The notes beneath the pieces are model-generated. The model worked only from the letters and a program-made list of their open reading frames with translations, made no database searches and was not told the DNA's origin. Both the position numbers and the translations under genes were made by a program. A DNA stretch of 64,000 bases from Oenanthe sinensis. Its lineage: Eukaryota; Streptophyta; Magnoliopsida; Apiales; Apiaceae. Positions 34,982 through 47,546 of this stretch are shown here, in pieces. The stretch covers positions 27,340,860-27,404,859 of the forward strand of contig CM053796.1 in NCBI GenBank assembly GCA_028671895.1. Reading direction: 5' to 3'. Position 1 is the stretch's first letter, and each line of letters opens with the position of its first letter.

Positions 34982-37900
34982 TGTCCTACTATAGGAATTT
35001 TGGAGGACTGTAGCAACATCTTTTGTTCTATCTCAGATTTCTTTTAAGTCCGAAGGTAACGGGTATATTCTTAAAAGCTTAGTTCTGAATGAGTGCTTAA
35101 AATTGCTTGCCAATAACTATTAAAGCATGCCTACAGAATTTGTTATTAGTAATATGCTTGAAGATGTTAAGTATGCTATCAAAAATGCTAATTTAGGAGA
35201 TATTGTTAGGATGAATCTCAGGAAAGAATGGTCATATTTCTTTGATACTATAATAAAAGTCTATTCTTGTAAAATTAGTATTTTTGTTGCAATTACTACT
35301 TCCATGCAACAATTTACTCATAGAATTTTATTTGATAAATACTTTAACTTTAACAACATAATTTTGAGTGAAATTATTGCAAAGTTAGGGAGTAAGGCAA
35401 AGAGGTCAAACCACATATATTTTACTAGATTCATTATGTATGTGTCATTAATCACTTGGTCAAAGAGATTAAGATTAACATAAAAACTGACACCGTAGAG
35501 TGTTGGATTCAAAACAAAAGAATCTTCAAAGATGTTGTAAGAATTAACTTCCACCTTGGGAGGACCCTAATGTATCCACCACTAGTAAAGGTATACATTT
35601 CATCTCTTACAACTTCTTCCCAACCTCTATCTTCTTTGCCTTCTGCAACTATGGAGAGTGTTAGAAATGACCCCAACCCTTTTACCCAAGTTGCACAACC
35701 AATTTCTAAATTCAAATCTAAAAATCCAACCTCAACAGGCCCCCAAAAGCCTATTTTTGAAGAATTAAAAATACCTTATGAGAGAGTGTGAAGGTGGTTG
35801 TTGAGGGGACATGGGAACAATGAATAACACTGATGGATAAGGTGAGTGAGGGTGAGTCAACCCAGCCTAGCCACCCTATATTTTCCCAAAAGCATACAAA
35901 TACATCCATAGTGGCATCCTCTCAATAGAATGGAAATATTGAAAAAGTCCTCAACCAGGGACATAGAACAAGGGAAAGGACACTAAAGCCAAAACCCCTT
36001 TGACCTTTGAAAGAATAAAGAAGAAACCTAAATTGATGCACTTGGGGAGCACACACATGCTCAATTAAGGACCATTTCCAGTAAATGTAGAGATGCAGCC
36101 CCACACTCTATCAGTCCCACTTCCACATATTTCAATTATTTTTTCACTCATTTCTTTAAAAAATATTTTGATATATAATCAAATATTTTATTTTTTCAAA
36201 TTTCCCCATTTGTAACTAAGGGAGGAATCAACACTCATGCATGTTTCTCCTTCTGAGGAACATGAATCTCTCTCTCAATTAATCATTGATATTGCTTTTA
36301 AATCTCAATCTTCTATAATTCAAGATCAATCAACTACTATTCCTCAATCAATGGATATTCTTTAATAAATTATTATTCCATAACCATCGACAGATTCTCT
36401 TTCATCAATGGATATAATACATCCATTGACCATTAAAATTTCATCATCTGTTGAAGCTGTCATGACCTTAATCACTTTGAGTGAGAATGTGAGTGAGAGG
36501 CATAATTACTGCCTGGTAAAAGGTGAGAACGAGTGTGAGAGGCTCTCAAATTCTTCTAGGGAGATAAAAGAAGGGGAAACACTTGCATACACATTGAGTG
36601 AGGGAAAGGTGAGGTTCCGGGGGAGACCCTGATGTAAAATAGAGAGAATGAGAGTGCACAAATTATGGATAAAACTAAAATTCTTCAATTTGCACAGAAA
36701 CATGAACTTGTCATGGAGTCAGGAGAACTGGAGGTAATGGGGTTGCAGATGTAAATGAGACGGGGGGGTTGTAGAAGCTTCTACAATAGTATTGGATGGT
36801 GGTGTAATAGTTGAAGATCAGATTGATGTCAACTTGAATGCAACCACATTTGAGCATCCTTACTTCAAATGTTGAAGCTGAGAGATTGCAGGGATTGGTA
36901 CATACAGACATTGTTATGAGAGGAATACAGATGTGGAAGATGAAGCTCATATCACACCTGAATACTTACAGACTGATGAAGAGGAGGATGAAAGAGATCC
37001 ATGGATTGTAGAAGCTACCACTCATTTGGCTAATGTTGAAGATACAATTATTTCTTACTATAGGAGATCTATGATGGAGCCTGTAATTGAAGACCCTGCA
37101 CAGAAAATGATCCTTGACTTCTATAGGAAAAACTTGAAGATCAACAAGACGCAAGCTACATCCCTTAATAATTCCATGAAGAGCATTAGAGATGGTGTAC
37201 AGAATACTAAAGAGGTTCTAGAGAGGAGATTGGATAAAAAAAAAATTACAGCAATCCACCATGTACAACATTGAGAAAAGGTTGAGAAAGGAATCTAGAC
37301 TTGAAGATTAGATGAATGTCTTAGAAGATAGAATGGCTGCTATGGTGGTTGACATAAAGCTGATTCTGAAAAATTAGCTGACCCAAGCAAGCCTAGTAGA
37401 CAAATATATCAACACTTGATTTGCCTTTCAAACCCTAGTTTATGATAACAAAAAAGGGAAAAGACAGGTGAAACAATTATGGAATCATCAAATATTAAGG
37501 TGTCAGGTGGTGTGGCTCCAGGTGTGGGTCCAAGAGTTGTTTAGTGAAAAGAATCCACTCAAAAATCTACAGGACTCAAGAGGTTGAATGCATCGGAGGC
37601 AAGAAGAATTTCAAGGGAGAAGGAGACGCATGAGAAAATAGATGAAGGAAACATAGTGGTAGAACAGATAAAGAAAACCACAGAATTCATTGAAGCTATG
37701 GTGAGCCAGAATACTCAAAGAGCTTGCACAACAATTCTACCCATTTAAAAGTTAAACGAGAAAGCCAAATTGATCAAATACACAAGGGAGTGTGGAAGAT
37801 CATATAGCAATCAACTGAATGAAGAGCCAATTCCTGAAGAAGAGGCTGAGAAAAAATAAGGGAAAAGGAATCCTGATTGAAGATGAAAAGAAGAAGTTGT

Positions 37901-38850
37901 CAAGGTAATCCATAGGTGAATCCAGGAGCTGCTTAGTGGAGTTATTGCAAGTGAAAGAATGCATATAGAAGATCAAATAAATTTAAATGAGGAGCTGACA
38001 AAGTTGGTGTTCTAAGAGGAACAAGAGGCAGATGCTCACGAAAAATTTGAGAAAAAGGCAAAGAAGACCAAATTTAGAAGCATAAAAAGACAGCATGATG
38101 CTAAGAAGACTAAGAGAAATCAAAAGCAACCAGAAGTGAACAAGTATAGGTTAGTAAATATGAATTAGGTCAATCAAAGGATGAGGAAAAGGATCGGAAG
38201 GTGTGGATTTGAAGGGTTTTAAGATGAAAGATTTATAGGAAGTAAGAATACATGATCTTATTTCTAGCAGAGCCTATCAAGCCACTAAATACCATTCTGA
38301 GTGCATGAAGCTGGAATTTCAAGATGGGGAAAAAATTAGTTTATCCAATAACTATGATCATGGAGAAAAAGTATGATTCATTATAGAAAATTCTCATAGT
38401 GATTGATCATAAATATTACTTTAAAAAACCCATAGACCAGGAGATCATGAGGCAAATCACCAGGTTGAGGAGGTTTACAGTAGAAGATGAAGAAATGAAG
38501 ATAATCACTATCTAGAATTCAGACAAAGAGAATGTCTTATTTCAACCATTCTAAATGATGATCTACAAGAATGTAGAAGGAGTTGAGAAGTTCTTTGACA
38601 TAGCAAAACTATAGAAGAAGATCAGTAATTAAGAAATCACATTTCTTCCAAACCAACTTGGGGATGATGAAGATGAAATGATCTTGAGAGGATCATTTAT
38701 GAGGTAGATAAGGGAGAACCTTGAAAAGAAGAAGGGTGGTTCAAGCAAGAAGAAGTATAAGGCCAATTTGAAGATCCTTGAAGATTGAAGACTTGAAGAT
38801 TGAGGATCTGCAATTTAATTCAGATATCAAAAATCAAAAAGATGAGTTTG
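34982..38850 (+). pseudogene. Element C accessory ORF, remainder
   Basis: The frame resumes after the GTTTG duplication and is recognisable in blocks. These are 35127-35483 (MPTEFVISNMLEDV...), 35456-35791 (Ser/Pro-rich), 36933-37274 (EDERDPW ... VLERRLDKK), Lys/Glu-rich sequence to about 38200, and a C-terminal block near 38550-38720. That block reads VEGVEKFFDIAKL ... EDEMILRGSFMR, matching VEGNIKFFDICKYLDKI ... DEAILRSSFMRQL in element D. Many stops are present. No catalytic motif is recognised. The shared C-terminal block is the best anchor for a homology search. Confidence 0.65.
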
Positions 38851-38929
38851 TCAAATGGTATTCCTGAATTTTGTTATCATTGACCTGATTTATGCTTGTT
38901 AATTCATGCAGACATAAATAGGGGAAGAT

Positions 38930-39620
38930 TATTAGGAATCATCTAGTTTTTGATGATAACATAAACACTGAGGATCATAATATTATAATTCAAAATTGAT
39001 AAATGGTCAATAGATATGTGTTCTATAAATATTCATTAACTTGTAATCAGTTTCACTCATCAACTGATAATGAGATAGATAGGTGTTTTATTTGTAACAG
39101 TTAGTTCAAGACACTTATCCATTGATATATTAATTCAATCGATGGATATTGTTTACTATGTCAACTGATGCATGTCAATGATTTTGATTGATAGAGGTCC
39201 ATCAACAGATGCGAAGACAGGAGACCAAAGTGTTAATATTTCAAGATTGAAATCTCACAAGTGAAGGATGATCAACTGATATTGAAGTCAATGAATGTCA
39301 ATGTCAACAATGATTGAAGTTCGTGGATGAAGACCCATCGATTGATATATATAAACTGATAAATCTTATCAGTTAATTAATAAATAATATATCAATCGAC
39401 AGATATTATATCAATCGATGGATGCAAAGATCAGTCGACTTATAAGCTTAACAGCTAATTATCAGTTGACACTTAACACCAACAACTCAAAGATAGAAAT
39501 AGATAAAGGAGTGTCATGATTCTTTGCAGAGAGAGTCAAAATTGTTTGACTGTGAAGACTCTAAGAGAAGTTGAATTACTTGGGAGATCTTTATGATATG
39601 TAAGAGTACAATTTCTTGTT
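38930..39620 (+). repeat. Element C 3' LTR (partial)
   Basis: The purine tract AAATAGGGGAAGAT (38917-38929) precedes TATTAGGAATC. Element D's LTR starts TGTTAGGAATC, followed in both by a GATGATAAC phrase within 30 bp. About 12 boxes such as TCAATCGATGG, TCAACTGATG and ATCGATTGAT lie at 39055-39480. The sequence matches D until about 'tgaagactc' near 39550, then is lost. No TATA or LTR end is present, so the LTR is truncated. Confidence 0.7.
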
Positions 39621-39707
39621 TCATTTTTAAAAATAGATCTAGTTGCATGTTTATTTGCATACTAACTAATTATATATACGTATATTTTATTGCATCGAAA
39701 GTTACAT

Positions 39708-40375
39708 CCACAAGTTGTGGAAGGATTTGAAATATGATTTGTTTGCATTCACGTGTCCATCTGTATTATATTTGGTGCGTGAAAAGAAGAATCAAGATGA
39801 TGTTTCTAGATACATGTGCGAGGTTATGAAACATGTCAAGGAGAAATGTATCATTCTAGCATCGTATAACCAAGAGTAAGAGTAAGGCCTAAATATATAT
39901 TTAGGCATATGTTTAGTGATTTCTTAGTCCAACCTTGATATATTATAAATTTTAAGTAAACACTGGATGGTGCTTATATATAGTGTTGTGTACGTGTTTG
40001 ATCCGTTAAAATGACAATCACACTTCCACATAAAGCAAATTTGAGAATTGTAAATCATGAAAAAAATCTTAAATAGTATAAAATTGTTAATTGTTACACC
40101 AAGTAGTTCAATTTTTTTATCAAACTTTATACTTATTTTATAGGGAATATAAAATATATGTAGCATACGATGGTAGGAGAAACAAAGAAGATAACTTGCT
40201 TTGGCATGAGGAATCTGTTTGTGTCATATTCGGTACGTATTTTCATTTTTATTTCTTTATCTATATTTATAAATGTTACTTTTGTTAATTTTTAGTGTCC
40301 TTAACAAAAAAGAGGTACAGAGGGTGGTTATTTTGTGATGAGATACATGTATGACATAGTCATATAAATTAAGTG
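39708..40375 (+). pseudogene. Ulp1-like C48 protease fragment, active-site Cys lost
   Basis: The first block (39708-39877) ends EKCIILASYNQE, resembling the strand before the catalytic His in plant transposon Ulp1 domains. The last block (about 40310-40375) reads GTEGGYFVMRYMYDIV, which fits the family pattern DCGYFVMRYM with Gly in place of the catalytic Cys. Between them is an AT-rich stretch with one more open piece (40091-40288). The catalytic His/Asp region is not visible. It would be inactive. Confidence 0.55.
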
Positions 40376-41165
40376 AAGAGAGATAAGGTAAAATTAATTT
40401 CTTTTCAAATATTAAATAAAATGTTATTTACATTTATTTATATATACTATTTCTTTTTTATAAGGTCTTGGTATAACCTATATGTACAACAAATTAGTGA
40501 AATTTGATATTTTTGGGCAGAATATTTTACTATTGAACATCTATAATCATGTATGTGACAAAACCTTCTAAAACTAAATTATGTCATTAACAATTATGTC
40601 CAATTATTTTATGCATTTTTATGTTCAAAATAAAATTATAAAATTTTAGGCACACTACTTTAAAAGATTATTTTGAATTTATCACTTTAATTTTAAAATG
40701 AGTGATTAATCAATTTGAAGATGTTAATCTGTATTTTATATTACCATTGCACTTTTTTGCAATTTTAACTGAGTGGTTAAGATGCACAAGTCAATTTGCT
40801 TTTTTTTATCGAAGTGAGAAGTCTTCTCGTTTTACGTTTTATAGCAATGCTACCAATTAAGGTAAGGAGTATCATATCATATTGCAGCACATCTCATTAT
40901 AAATTATTTATTTAGAAATTCTATTAGCATATATATGTGATATAGGGTAATGAAAACTTTTGAATGTGAGAACCCTGAAAATTTTTATTAAATTTTGTAA
41001 AATCATAATAAAAAATGTATTAAAAAAATTAGATAAACTTTTTATTATAGTTTTACAAATAAAATTATGATTCTGCACTGTTTTTTTCATTTTTTATTAT
41101 CGTTATGTAGAATTTAGTAAAAGTTTTCATGATTCTCACGCTAAAAATTTGCAGAAGAGTGTTAT

Positions 41166-41168
<3 letters not shown>

Positions 41169-41260
<92 letters not shown>
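41169..41260. repeat. Compound (TA)n(GT)n microsatellite
   Basis: An uninterrupted TA run changes into a GT run, then 'ggccaaat'. A pure simple-sequence tract of about 90 bp, likely polymorphic. Confidence 0.95.
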
Positions 41261-41262
<2 letters not shown>

Positions 41263-41753
41263 CCAAATCGATATGGGATATGTATGGTTAATTGACTTGT
41301 GAAAAAGTATTTATAAATATTGTGGATGTTCTTTTTAATTGTTAAGTAATGATTATGTTTTTTTACCCATTATTATGTTGCATTTGGATTGAATATTTTG
41401 GTCGTACAGATTTGAGTTAAAACAGGTTTAAATTTTGGTTGAACAAATTAAGACAGGTTTGAGAGTATATAATATAAGAAAATAACAAAAAAAATTGATA
41501 ATATACGTTGGTTCATCACAAGGGGAGGTATAAAACATCGAGTATATACATCAGTTTCATACTAAACTGACGTAAAAGTTCAATCTATATACGTCGCCCA
41601 TGAATTATTTACATCGGTTGTTTAACTCTTATACGTCAGCATTCTGGAATCATCTACGTCTCATTTATTATTATTCAGGTCAGCTAAATACTGACATATA
41701 TATTGGACTTTTTATGTCGGTTATAAATTCAAAGTAAAAGACCTCATACTATG

Positions 41754-41979
41754 GGCCTGTTTGGCAAACTGCAACTTATGGAAATAAGGGCTTATTTCTG
41801 GAAAAAAGTAGGGATGTATGTACTTTCCAGAAATAAGTCCTTATTTCCAGAAATAATTAAGTTCATATTTGGTCTTAAAATTCTAAAACAAATATTTATC
41901 TTTAAAAAAAAAATGAAAATATGTAAAAAAAAGAAAAAAATAAGCTACTTATTTTAAGTTTAAAGAACCCCAAACACCC
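41754..41979. mobile_element. Small hAT-like MITE
   Basis: It starts GGGCCTGTTTGG and ends CCCCAAACACCC, imperfect terminal inverts of the widespread plant GGGCCTGTTTGG type. The interior is a purine-rich palindromic stretch containing 'cagaaataagtccttatttc'. The flanks (CATACTAT and ATATATGT) are only loosely alike, so the target duplication is unconfirmed. Confidence 0.5.
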
Positions 41980-42186
41980 ATATATGTCCCCTTCTTACAT
42001 TGGCAAAACGTCGACGTATATGACTTATTTTGTAGTTGTAAAAAGTCAATTTTGCGGTAGGTGAAAATGCAAGGATAAAAACATTTTCTAAATATCACAA
42101 TGCAAAAGAGAAAATCAGAAGTAGTAGAACTCTAGTAGAAATATATTATTTTATCTAATTGACTAGTAATTATGTGTAAAACATAA

Positions 42187-43483
42187 TGTAACATACAATG
42201 TAACCGAGGAACTGTAACTCAACTAAAAGTAAAGGAATGGAGAATAATATTAATGTAATTACAGGAATTTACAAATGAAGATCAGGCATCTACATGTATC
42301 AAGGTATTTGATGGAATATTGAATATCACTGAAAGGAGTTCATTACTATGATCAAGCCTCAGTGAAGAATAAGTGATTCAGTGTTTCAGAAAGTATTAAA
42401 GATCAAGTAGTCAGTGACAAAAGATTTCAGTGAAGACCAGAAGTAATAAAGGAATACATCAAACTTGTCAATTGAGTTAATTGAGAGTATGAAGATCAAT
42501 GCAATGTTAGTCACTTGTGAACCAGACCAGTCCATTAACTGTCAACACAAAAAATTTGAATAACATATTCAATGTACAAGAAGAATTGACAGAAACCAAG
42601 TATGCAAGGATTTGACTATCGTTGAAATTACTCTAAGTCATGGGACAAGGATGAAGAAATCGACACTTGCTTATGCAAGGAAAGGAAAATCGACACCTAG
42701 CCACTAGTTATGTCAAATAGATTCCAAGTCAAGTTACATGGGAAAGAATTTGATACATGCTTACACAAGGCAGTAGAATTCAACACATAGGTTCTTTCAA
42801 TGATGAAAATTATTTTAAGGCATATACTAGTGAAGAAAAGTCGACACATGCTCATACAAGGGATAAGAAATTGACAAATAAGTTCTTGGCATGATGAGAA
42901 ATTCTCTAAGGCATATACAAGGGGAGTAAAATTGACACATGTGAATCAAGTCAACTCTAGTCAACATACAAAGCACTATAATTCGACACATAGGCTTATC
43001 ACAAAGGTTGGATTATTTTCTAAGTACATTACAAGGAAACATACTTCAACACATAGAAAAATATCCATGGGTCAACTCAAGTCAACCTATAGGGGAGAAG
43101 CTGTCGACACTTACAAATCTACTTCATTTTTCATGCAAAGTCTACATATAACAAAATGTATTTCATTTTGAATGTAATTAGAACACAACACACACACACA
43201 GATAGATGCATCTGAGAGAGAGAGAGAGAGAGAAACGCATTGCCATTAAAGCTCGTATTTATTTCTTGTTGTTAGATTCATTATAGCTGATATATCTGTA
43301 TCAGAGTGTAGCACCTTGGGTTTATATAATACAAACGTATATTCCCGAAGATTGTTCTTATTGTTCAGATCTATTAATGCTATATTTATTGCTAACCAAG
43401 AACATACTCATAAACACGAATCAAAATGAAAAACTACCCATATCGTATTCAACACCCCCTTCTATGATAGTTTGGACCTAACA
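42187..43483 (+). repeat. Element G 5' LTR (start approximate)
   Basis: The end GGACCTAACA next to the PBS is secure. The start is my best TG candidate. It contains about 10 boxes such as TCGACACATG, TCGACACCTAG and TTGACACATG at 42660-43110. A TATATAA box at 43323-43329 lies downstream of the array. A (CA)n and a (GA)n run (about 43187-43235) separate array and TATA. The G-rich/C-rich U5 box shared with A, B and E is at about 43446-43470. Confidence 0.7.
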
Positions 43484-43484
43484 A

Positions 43485-43497
43485 TTGGTATCAGAGC
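43485..43497 (+). other. Element G primer-binding site (tRNA-iMet)
   Basis: TTGGTATCAGAGC lies one base after the LTR end. It is the standard plant copia PBS and sets the orientation. Confidence 0.93.
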
Positions 43498-43766
43498 TTG
43501 TTGATTAAAGTTACAAATCAAGATCCGAAAGAGGTTTTCAAAAAAATGCATTTCTAGATCTAGAAAATTTATTTTAAACTTTTTTTATTTTTTAAAGAAA
43601 ATTCAATTTTGAATTTTTTCAAGATTTTAAGTCCACTAATTTTTAAAGGTTATCAATCGTCAAGAATTCGAATTAAAATTTTATTTCTCGAAATTTAGTT
43701 TTTATTCGATTGATTTTAATTTTTTAAAAATTAATTATTTCTTGAGATTTAAAATACTTTGTAACC

Positions 43767-44905
43767 ATGAGTACTCAAAAACTTAGTAGCATCAAAATTC
43801 CAGACTTTGACAAAAATAAATACATTTTATGGAAGAAGAAGATGTCCACTTTCATCAAATCAGCTAATTCTCAATACATTGAGATTTCAAAAAATGGACC
43901 CTATGTTCCTCAGAAGCTTACACCGGAAACAGTCTCAGTTGAGGGATAACGAATTCCTCAAGGATTTACCCCAAAGGAGCCTTCAGAGTACACAAACACT
44001 GATAAAGAAAGAGTAGCATGGGATAATCATCTTCAATGTATCCTAATGGATTCACTGGACACTACAATGTTGAATCAAGTGATCAACTGCACTAGTGCTA
44101 AGCAAGTGTGGGATACTATTGATCTACTAATGGAAGGTACTGCAGAGGTGAAGGAAAACAGACTGGATATTCTTACATGCCAGTACGAGACATTCAAGTC
44201 ACTTCTTGGAGAGAGTATCACTCAAGTCTTTGAGAGATACAATAAATTATTGAATGACTTGTCTCTGCACAGAAAGGCCTACTCACATTGTGAGATCAAC
44301 AAGAAATTCATGTTGACACTACCAGCGCACCTTGAACACAAAATCTCTGCAATAAGAGAGAGAAGTAACATAAATGACATGTCTATTGAAATTCTATATG
44401 GAAAGCTCAAGACTCATGAAATGGAGCAGGAGCAAAGACAAATTATTTATGGTTAAGGGACAGTGGATAGCAAGAATACAACTTTGTTGAAGATTACAAC
44501 ACTTATAGCCAAAGATTTTATTGTTACAGAGACCAACACAGAAAAACCTGTAATTGAGAAAGAAGAGATTTTGGAAGCTGAATTTACAGAAAATGCTCAA
44601 CCGTGTGATGAAGATGACTTCTACTCAATAGAAGAACTTGAACAGTTAGAAAACAAGACAATGACATATATGGCAGAAAAGTTCAAGAACCTCAGGTTTA
44701 TGAGGAACCCTAAGTAAAAGTTCAAGAGTAACTCAAGTTATAGTGGTTCCAGTTTCAGAAACAATAACTGAGGTGGTTCATCTTCAGGGTCTTTTAGCAA
44801 AAGAGGTTACAAGACTGGAATAGTAGACCGTAATAATTTTAAGTTATACAACTGCAATGAACCCGGACATTTTGCTACAGAATGTTGGAAGCCTAAGTAA
44901 GGAAA
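43767..44905 (+). pseudogene. Element G gag, with in-frame stops
   Basis: The ORF starts MSTQKLSSIKIPDFDKNKYI and stays in one frame through several stops (43947, 44454, 44715 and later). It contains the UBN2-type gag core: AWDNHLQCILMDSLD, then SAKQVWDTIDLLMEGT, then VKENRLDILTCQYE and HLEHKISAIRERS. Near 44840-44885 is a zinc-knuckle-like YNCNEPGHFATEC whose first Cys is replaced by Leu. The frame is continuous apart from the stops, suggesting recent point decay. Product: nucleocapsid/capsid polyprotein, no longer made full length. Confidence 0.85.
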
Positions 44906-45112
44906 GAAAAGGAAAGAGTCGTATGAAGAACTAAAACAAAAGTAGATGTACTGGTAAAGAAGCATCAGGGCAGAGCTTATATAGGCGAGGAAAAAAGCTG
45001 GGATGATTCTGATAATGATGAAGAAGACACATATTAAAATGTTGAACTTATGGCAGACTCTTCAGAGGCATCACCTCAGTCATGAAAGGTATCATTTCTT
45101 TCCACAGTTGAA

Positions 45113-46255
45113 ATGTCTAATTCTGATTACAAGAAAATTGTAGAAGATCTTAGTGTAGAAATGTTTAATATATACACAAGCATGCTAGCATCAAAAAAAG
45201 AAAATGTTAAACTAGTTCTAAGGAATAAAATGTTAGAGGCTAGAAATGAAGAACTAGAACTTGCATGTGTTAACTTAGAATGTCTTAGACAGAAGGTAGA
45301 ATATCTACAAAATAGAGACAAATGCAACTAAGAAGTAGAAACTGCACTTAGGAATAAAATTTCTGAGTTAGAGTTAAAACTTCAGGCATATAAGAAATCT
45401 GATAATCTTGTTAAGGAGGCAATAGATAAACAAGTCATAGGTCAAAAAACAGGAATAGGGTTTGACTATGATAAGAAGGCATAAAATAAATATGAGGAAT
45501 CAATTACTGAGGAAAGTCCTGTGAAGCAAGACATTCCACATGTGTTAAAAAATGTCACTAAGCCCTTATACAAGAAGTTTGTCATAAAATTCATAGATGA
45601 AGAACAAATCACTATGAAAGAAGAAATACTTGCTAAGGATAAAAAGAAATTGAAAGAAGATAAAGAGAATTTGCCTAAGAAATCTGTAAAAATTGTAAAC
45701 CGTAAGGAACAGATTAAAACGGAAGTAGGCAACAAAACTGAAAAGAAGAAAGCTAACATAAATGGCAAGATATGTATTAATAAGAAATATGATTATGCCT
45801 ATTCTTCCAATGCTACTAGGAAAGTTTGTAACAATTGTAATTCCACTAGACATCTTATGCATGCATGCAAAAAGGTTAAAGTAGTAAAAACTGAAATTCC
45901 TAGTATGCCTGTCATGCATGCCATGTTTATCCCTTATCAACCATGTGGTAAAGCAGGATGTATGCCATGTGATTTCAACATCATGTCTACATACATAAAC
46001 TTGATGAATGCATCATCTAGTACTTGCATTAATATAGATGTGGACATGAATAGAAATAATGTTAGGGAAAAGACTGCTAGTCCTCCTAAGTCTAGGAAGG
46101 AAGCCCCTGTCCCCTAGCCTAAAGACACTCCTGTCAAGGTAAAACCAAAGGGCAAGGGCACAATCAATGAGAAAGACAAGGACAAGGAAATTTCTGTAAC
46201 TAAATCTGTTAAGTTACCTAATACTCTTGGGACTCAATCAAGTTTGGGTGCCAAA
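45113..46255 (+). pseudogene. Element G gag-protease linker with coiled coil and CCHC knuckle
   Basis: In a different frame from the gag core, the sequence encodes a predicted coiled coil (about 45120-45460; EARNEELELACVNLECLRQK). A Lys/Glu-rich stretch follows, then a complete CX2CX4HX4C knuckle (CNNCNSTRHLMHAC, 45827-45868). Stops occur near 45329 and 45481. A long coiled-coil and zinc-knuckle extension between gag core and protease is consistent with Sirevirus-type gag, as I recall it. Confidence 0.65.
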
Positions 46256-46276
46256 TAAGAAGTAATCAATATGTGA

Positions 46277-46856
46277 TTGCAGGGTATAACAAAGAACAAG
46301 TGTGCCATGTGGATTCTCGACAGCGGCTGTTTTTGGCATATGAATGGTGATAAAACCTTGTTATCAGATGTGATTGAGAAAGCTGGCCCGATAGTGACCT
46401 TTGGAGATAATCGTAAGGGATTTACAATGGGATATAGCAATTTGGAAATCGGAAATGTTATCATTGAGAATATCTCTCTTGTAGATGGATTAAGGCACAA
46501 CCTCCTAAGCATCACTCAGTTTACTGACAAGGGCTACAAAGTTACTTTCAAAAAGGAAGTGTGTGCAATCCAAAGCAGGAAATATGATAAGCTTATTCTT
46601 CAAGGAGTGAGAAAGGAGAATCTTTTTTGTGGCTGACTTATTCTCTATGAGCAAAGGCAAAGTTCAATGTTTTTACAACAAAGCTTCAACAGAGGACAGT
46701 TGGTTATGTCATAAGAAACTTTCACACCTTAACATCAAAGTTATGAACTCCTTAGTAAAGAGGGAATTGGTTAGAGGTTTACCTGAGATGGAATTCTGTC
46801 AAGAAGGTTTGTGTGAAGCCTGTGAAAAAGAGAAGTCAAAGAAAGCATCTTACTGA
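46277..46856 (+). pseudogene. Element G protease and pre-integrase zinc domain, frameshifted
   Basis: The retropepsin motif is WILDSGCFWHM, with DSG at 46319-46327. It continues through KAGPIVTFGDNRKGF and LRHNLLSITQF. At the T-run near 46622 the frame shifts. The pre-integrase region follows (WLCHKKLSHLN ... CEAC; 46629-46856) with its HHCC zinc ligands present. It ends at a stop just after KKASY. Confidence 0.85.
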
Positions 46857-47546
46857 AGCAAAGAATCATCAGACATTATTGAACAATGTTGAATGAAGCT
46901 AAGTTACCTTTATACATTTGGGTTGAAGCAGTCAACATAGCTTGATATACTCAGAATCGTACTCTGATTAACAAAGATCATGACAAGACTCCATATGAGT
47001 TGATGGAAAAATAGAAACCAACACTAAAGTATTTTCATGTGTTTAGAGCAAAGTGTTTTGTATTGAAAATTGATGAGTATCTTAGGAAATTTGAATCCAA
47101 AGCTCATGAAGGCATATTTCTTGGCTACTCTCTGGAATAATCTAAAGCGTACAGGGTTTATGTGATTGAACACAAGAAGGTCATTGAAAGCATGAATGTA
47201 ACTTTTGATGATCTCAAGCTCCCAAGTCTACAAAGAACAGATGACACTAAAACTCTGCAGTTTGAAATTTTGAACTCAGATGAAGGTGAAGAAGAACCTG
47301 AAGCGACAATACAATGTCGAGCACCAATTGAGAACAACAACAATGATGATTCTGACCCTAGTAGTGGAAACAATGGAAGATTCACAAAAACTTCTAGTAG
47401 TGGCAGAGAATCTCATTATCAACCCAGAAGCAGCTCAGGGGGAGAAACTGAAGGATCCTCTAATAGAACTCAGAATAATAATGACAATCAAGCTGAATCA
47501 TCTAGAGCAAATCTGCCCTAACACAGGGTGTGGAGTAGAGATCACC
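46857..47546 (+). pseudogene. Element G integrase tail and linker; catalytic core deleted
   Basis: Directly after the pre-integrase region (about 46885) the sequence jumps to the integrase C-terminal part: MLNEAKLPLYIWVEAVNI, then TQNRTLINKDHDKTPYEL, and FESKAHEGIFLGYS in another frame. About 200 residues with the catalytic D, D and E are absent. 47162-47521 is the acidic Ser/Asn-rich linker before RT, ending RVWSRDH where element D begins. The element could not encode integrase. Confidence 0.8.

Larger units (their letters stand above)
26560..39620 (+). mobile_element. Copia element 'C': left-truncated, with nested element B
   Basis: Parts in order on the plus strand are: the end of RNase H (to 26706), a spacer with promoter-like signals (to 27237), the accessory ORF (27238-27407, resuming at 34982), a purine tract (38917-38929) and a partial 3' LTR (from 38930). 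Element B occupies 27408-34976 and interrupts the accessory ORF with target duplication GTTTG (27403-27407 and 34977-34981). The upstream gag, most of pol and the 5' LTR are missing, and the 3' LTR is cut off near 39620. LTR start and accessory ORF match element D, so C and D are one family. Confidence 0.8.
39640..41740 (+). mobile_element. CACTA (CMC) transposon remnant
   Basis: A broken Ulp1-like protease (39708-40375) is followed by AT-rich sequence and, at about 41500-41740, by reiterated short phrases such as 'tacgtcgg', 'tacgtcag' and 'acatcggtt'. These resemble the subterminal repeats of plant CACTA elements that carry Ulp1-like genes. Neither CACTA terminus nor a transposase was found. 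The interval also holds a long microsatellite. Confidence 0.5.
42187..47546 (+). mobile_element. Copia element 'G': 5' part, interrupted by element D
   Basis: 5' LTR (ending 43483), PBS, gag, protease, pre-integrase zinc region and an integrase tail follow on the plus strand. At 47546 the frame for the integrase-RT linker is cut by element D. RT, RNase H and the 3' LTR must lie beyond the window if they survive. The LTR shares segments with element A (for example 'gcctcagtgaagaataa'), so A and G are related families. Confidence 0.85.
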
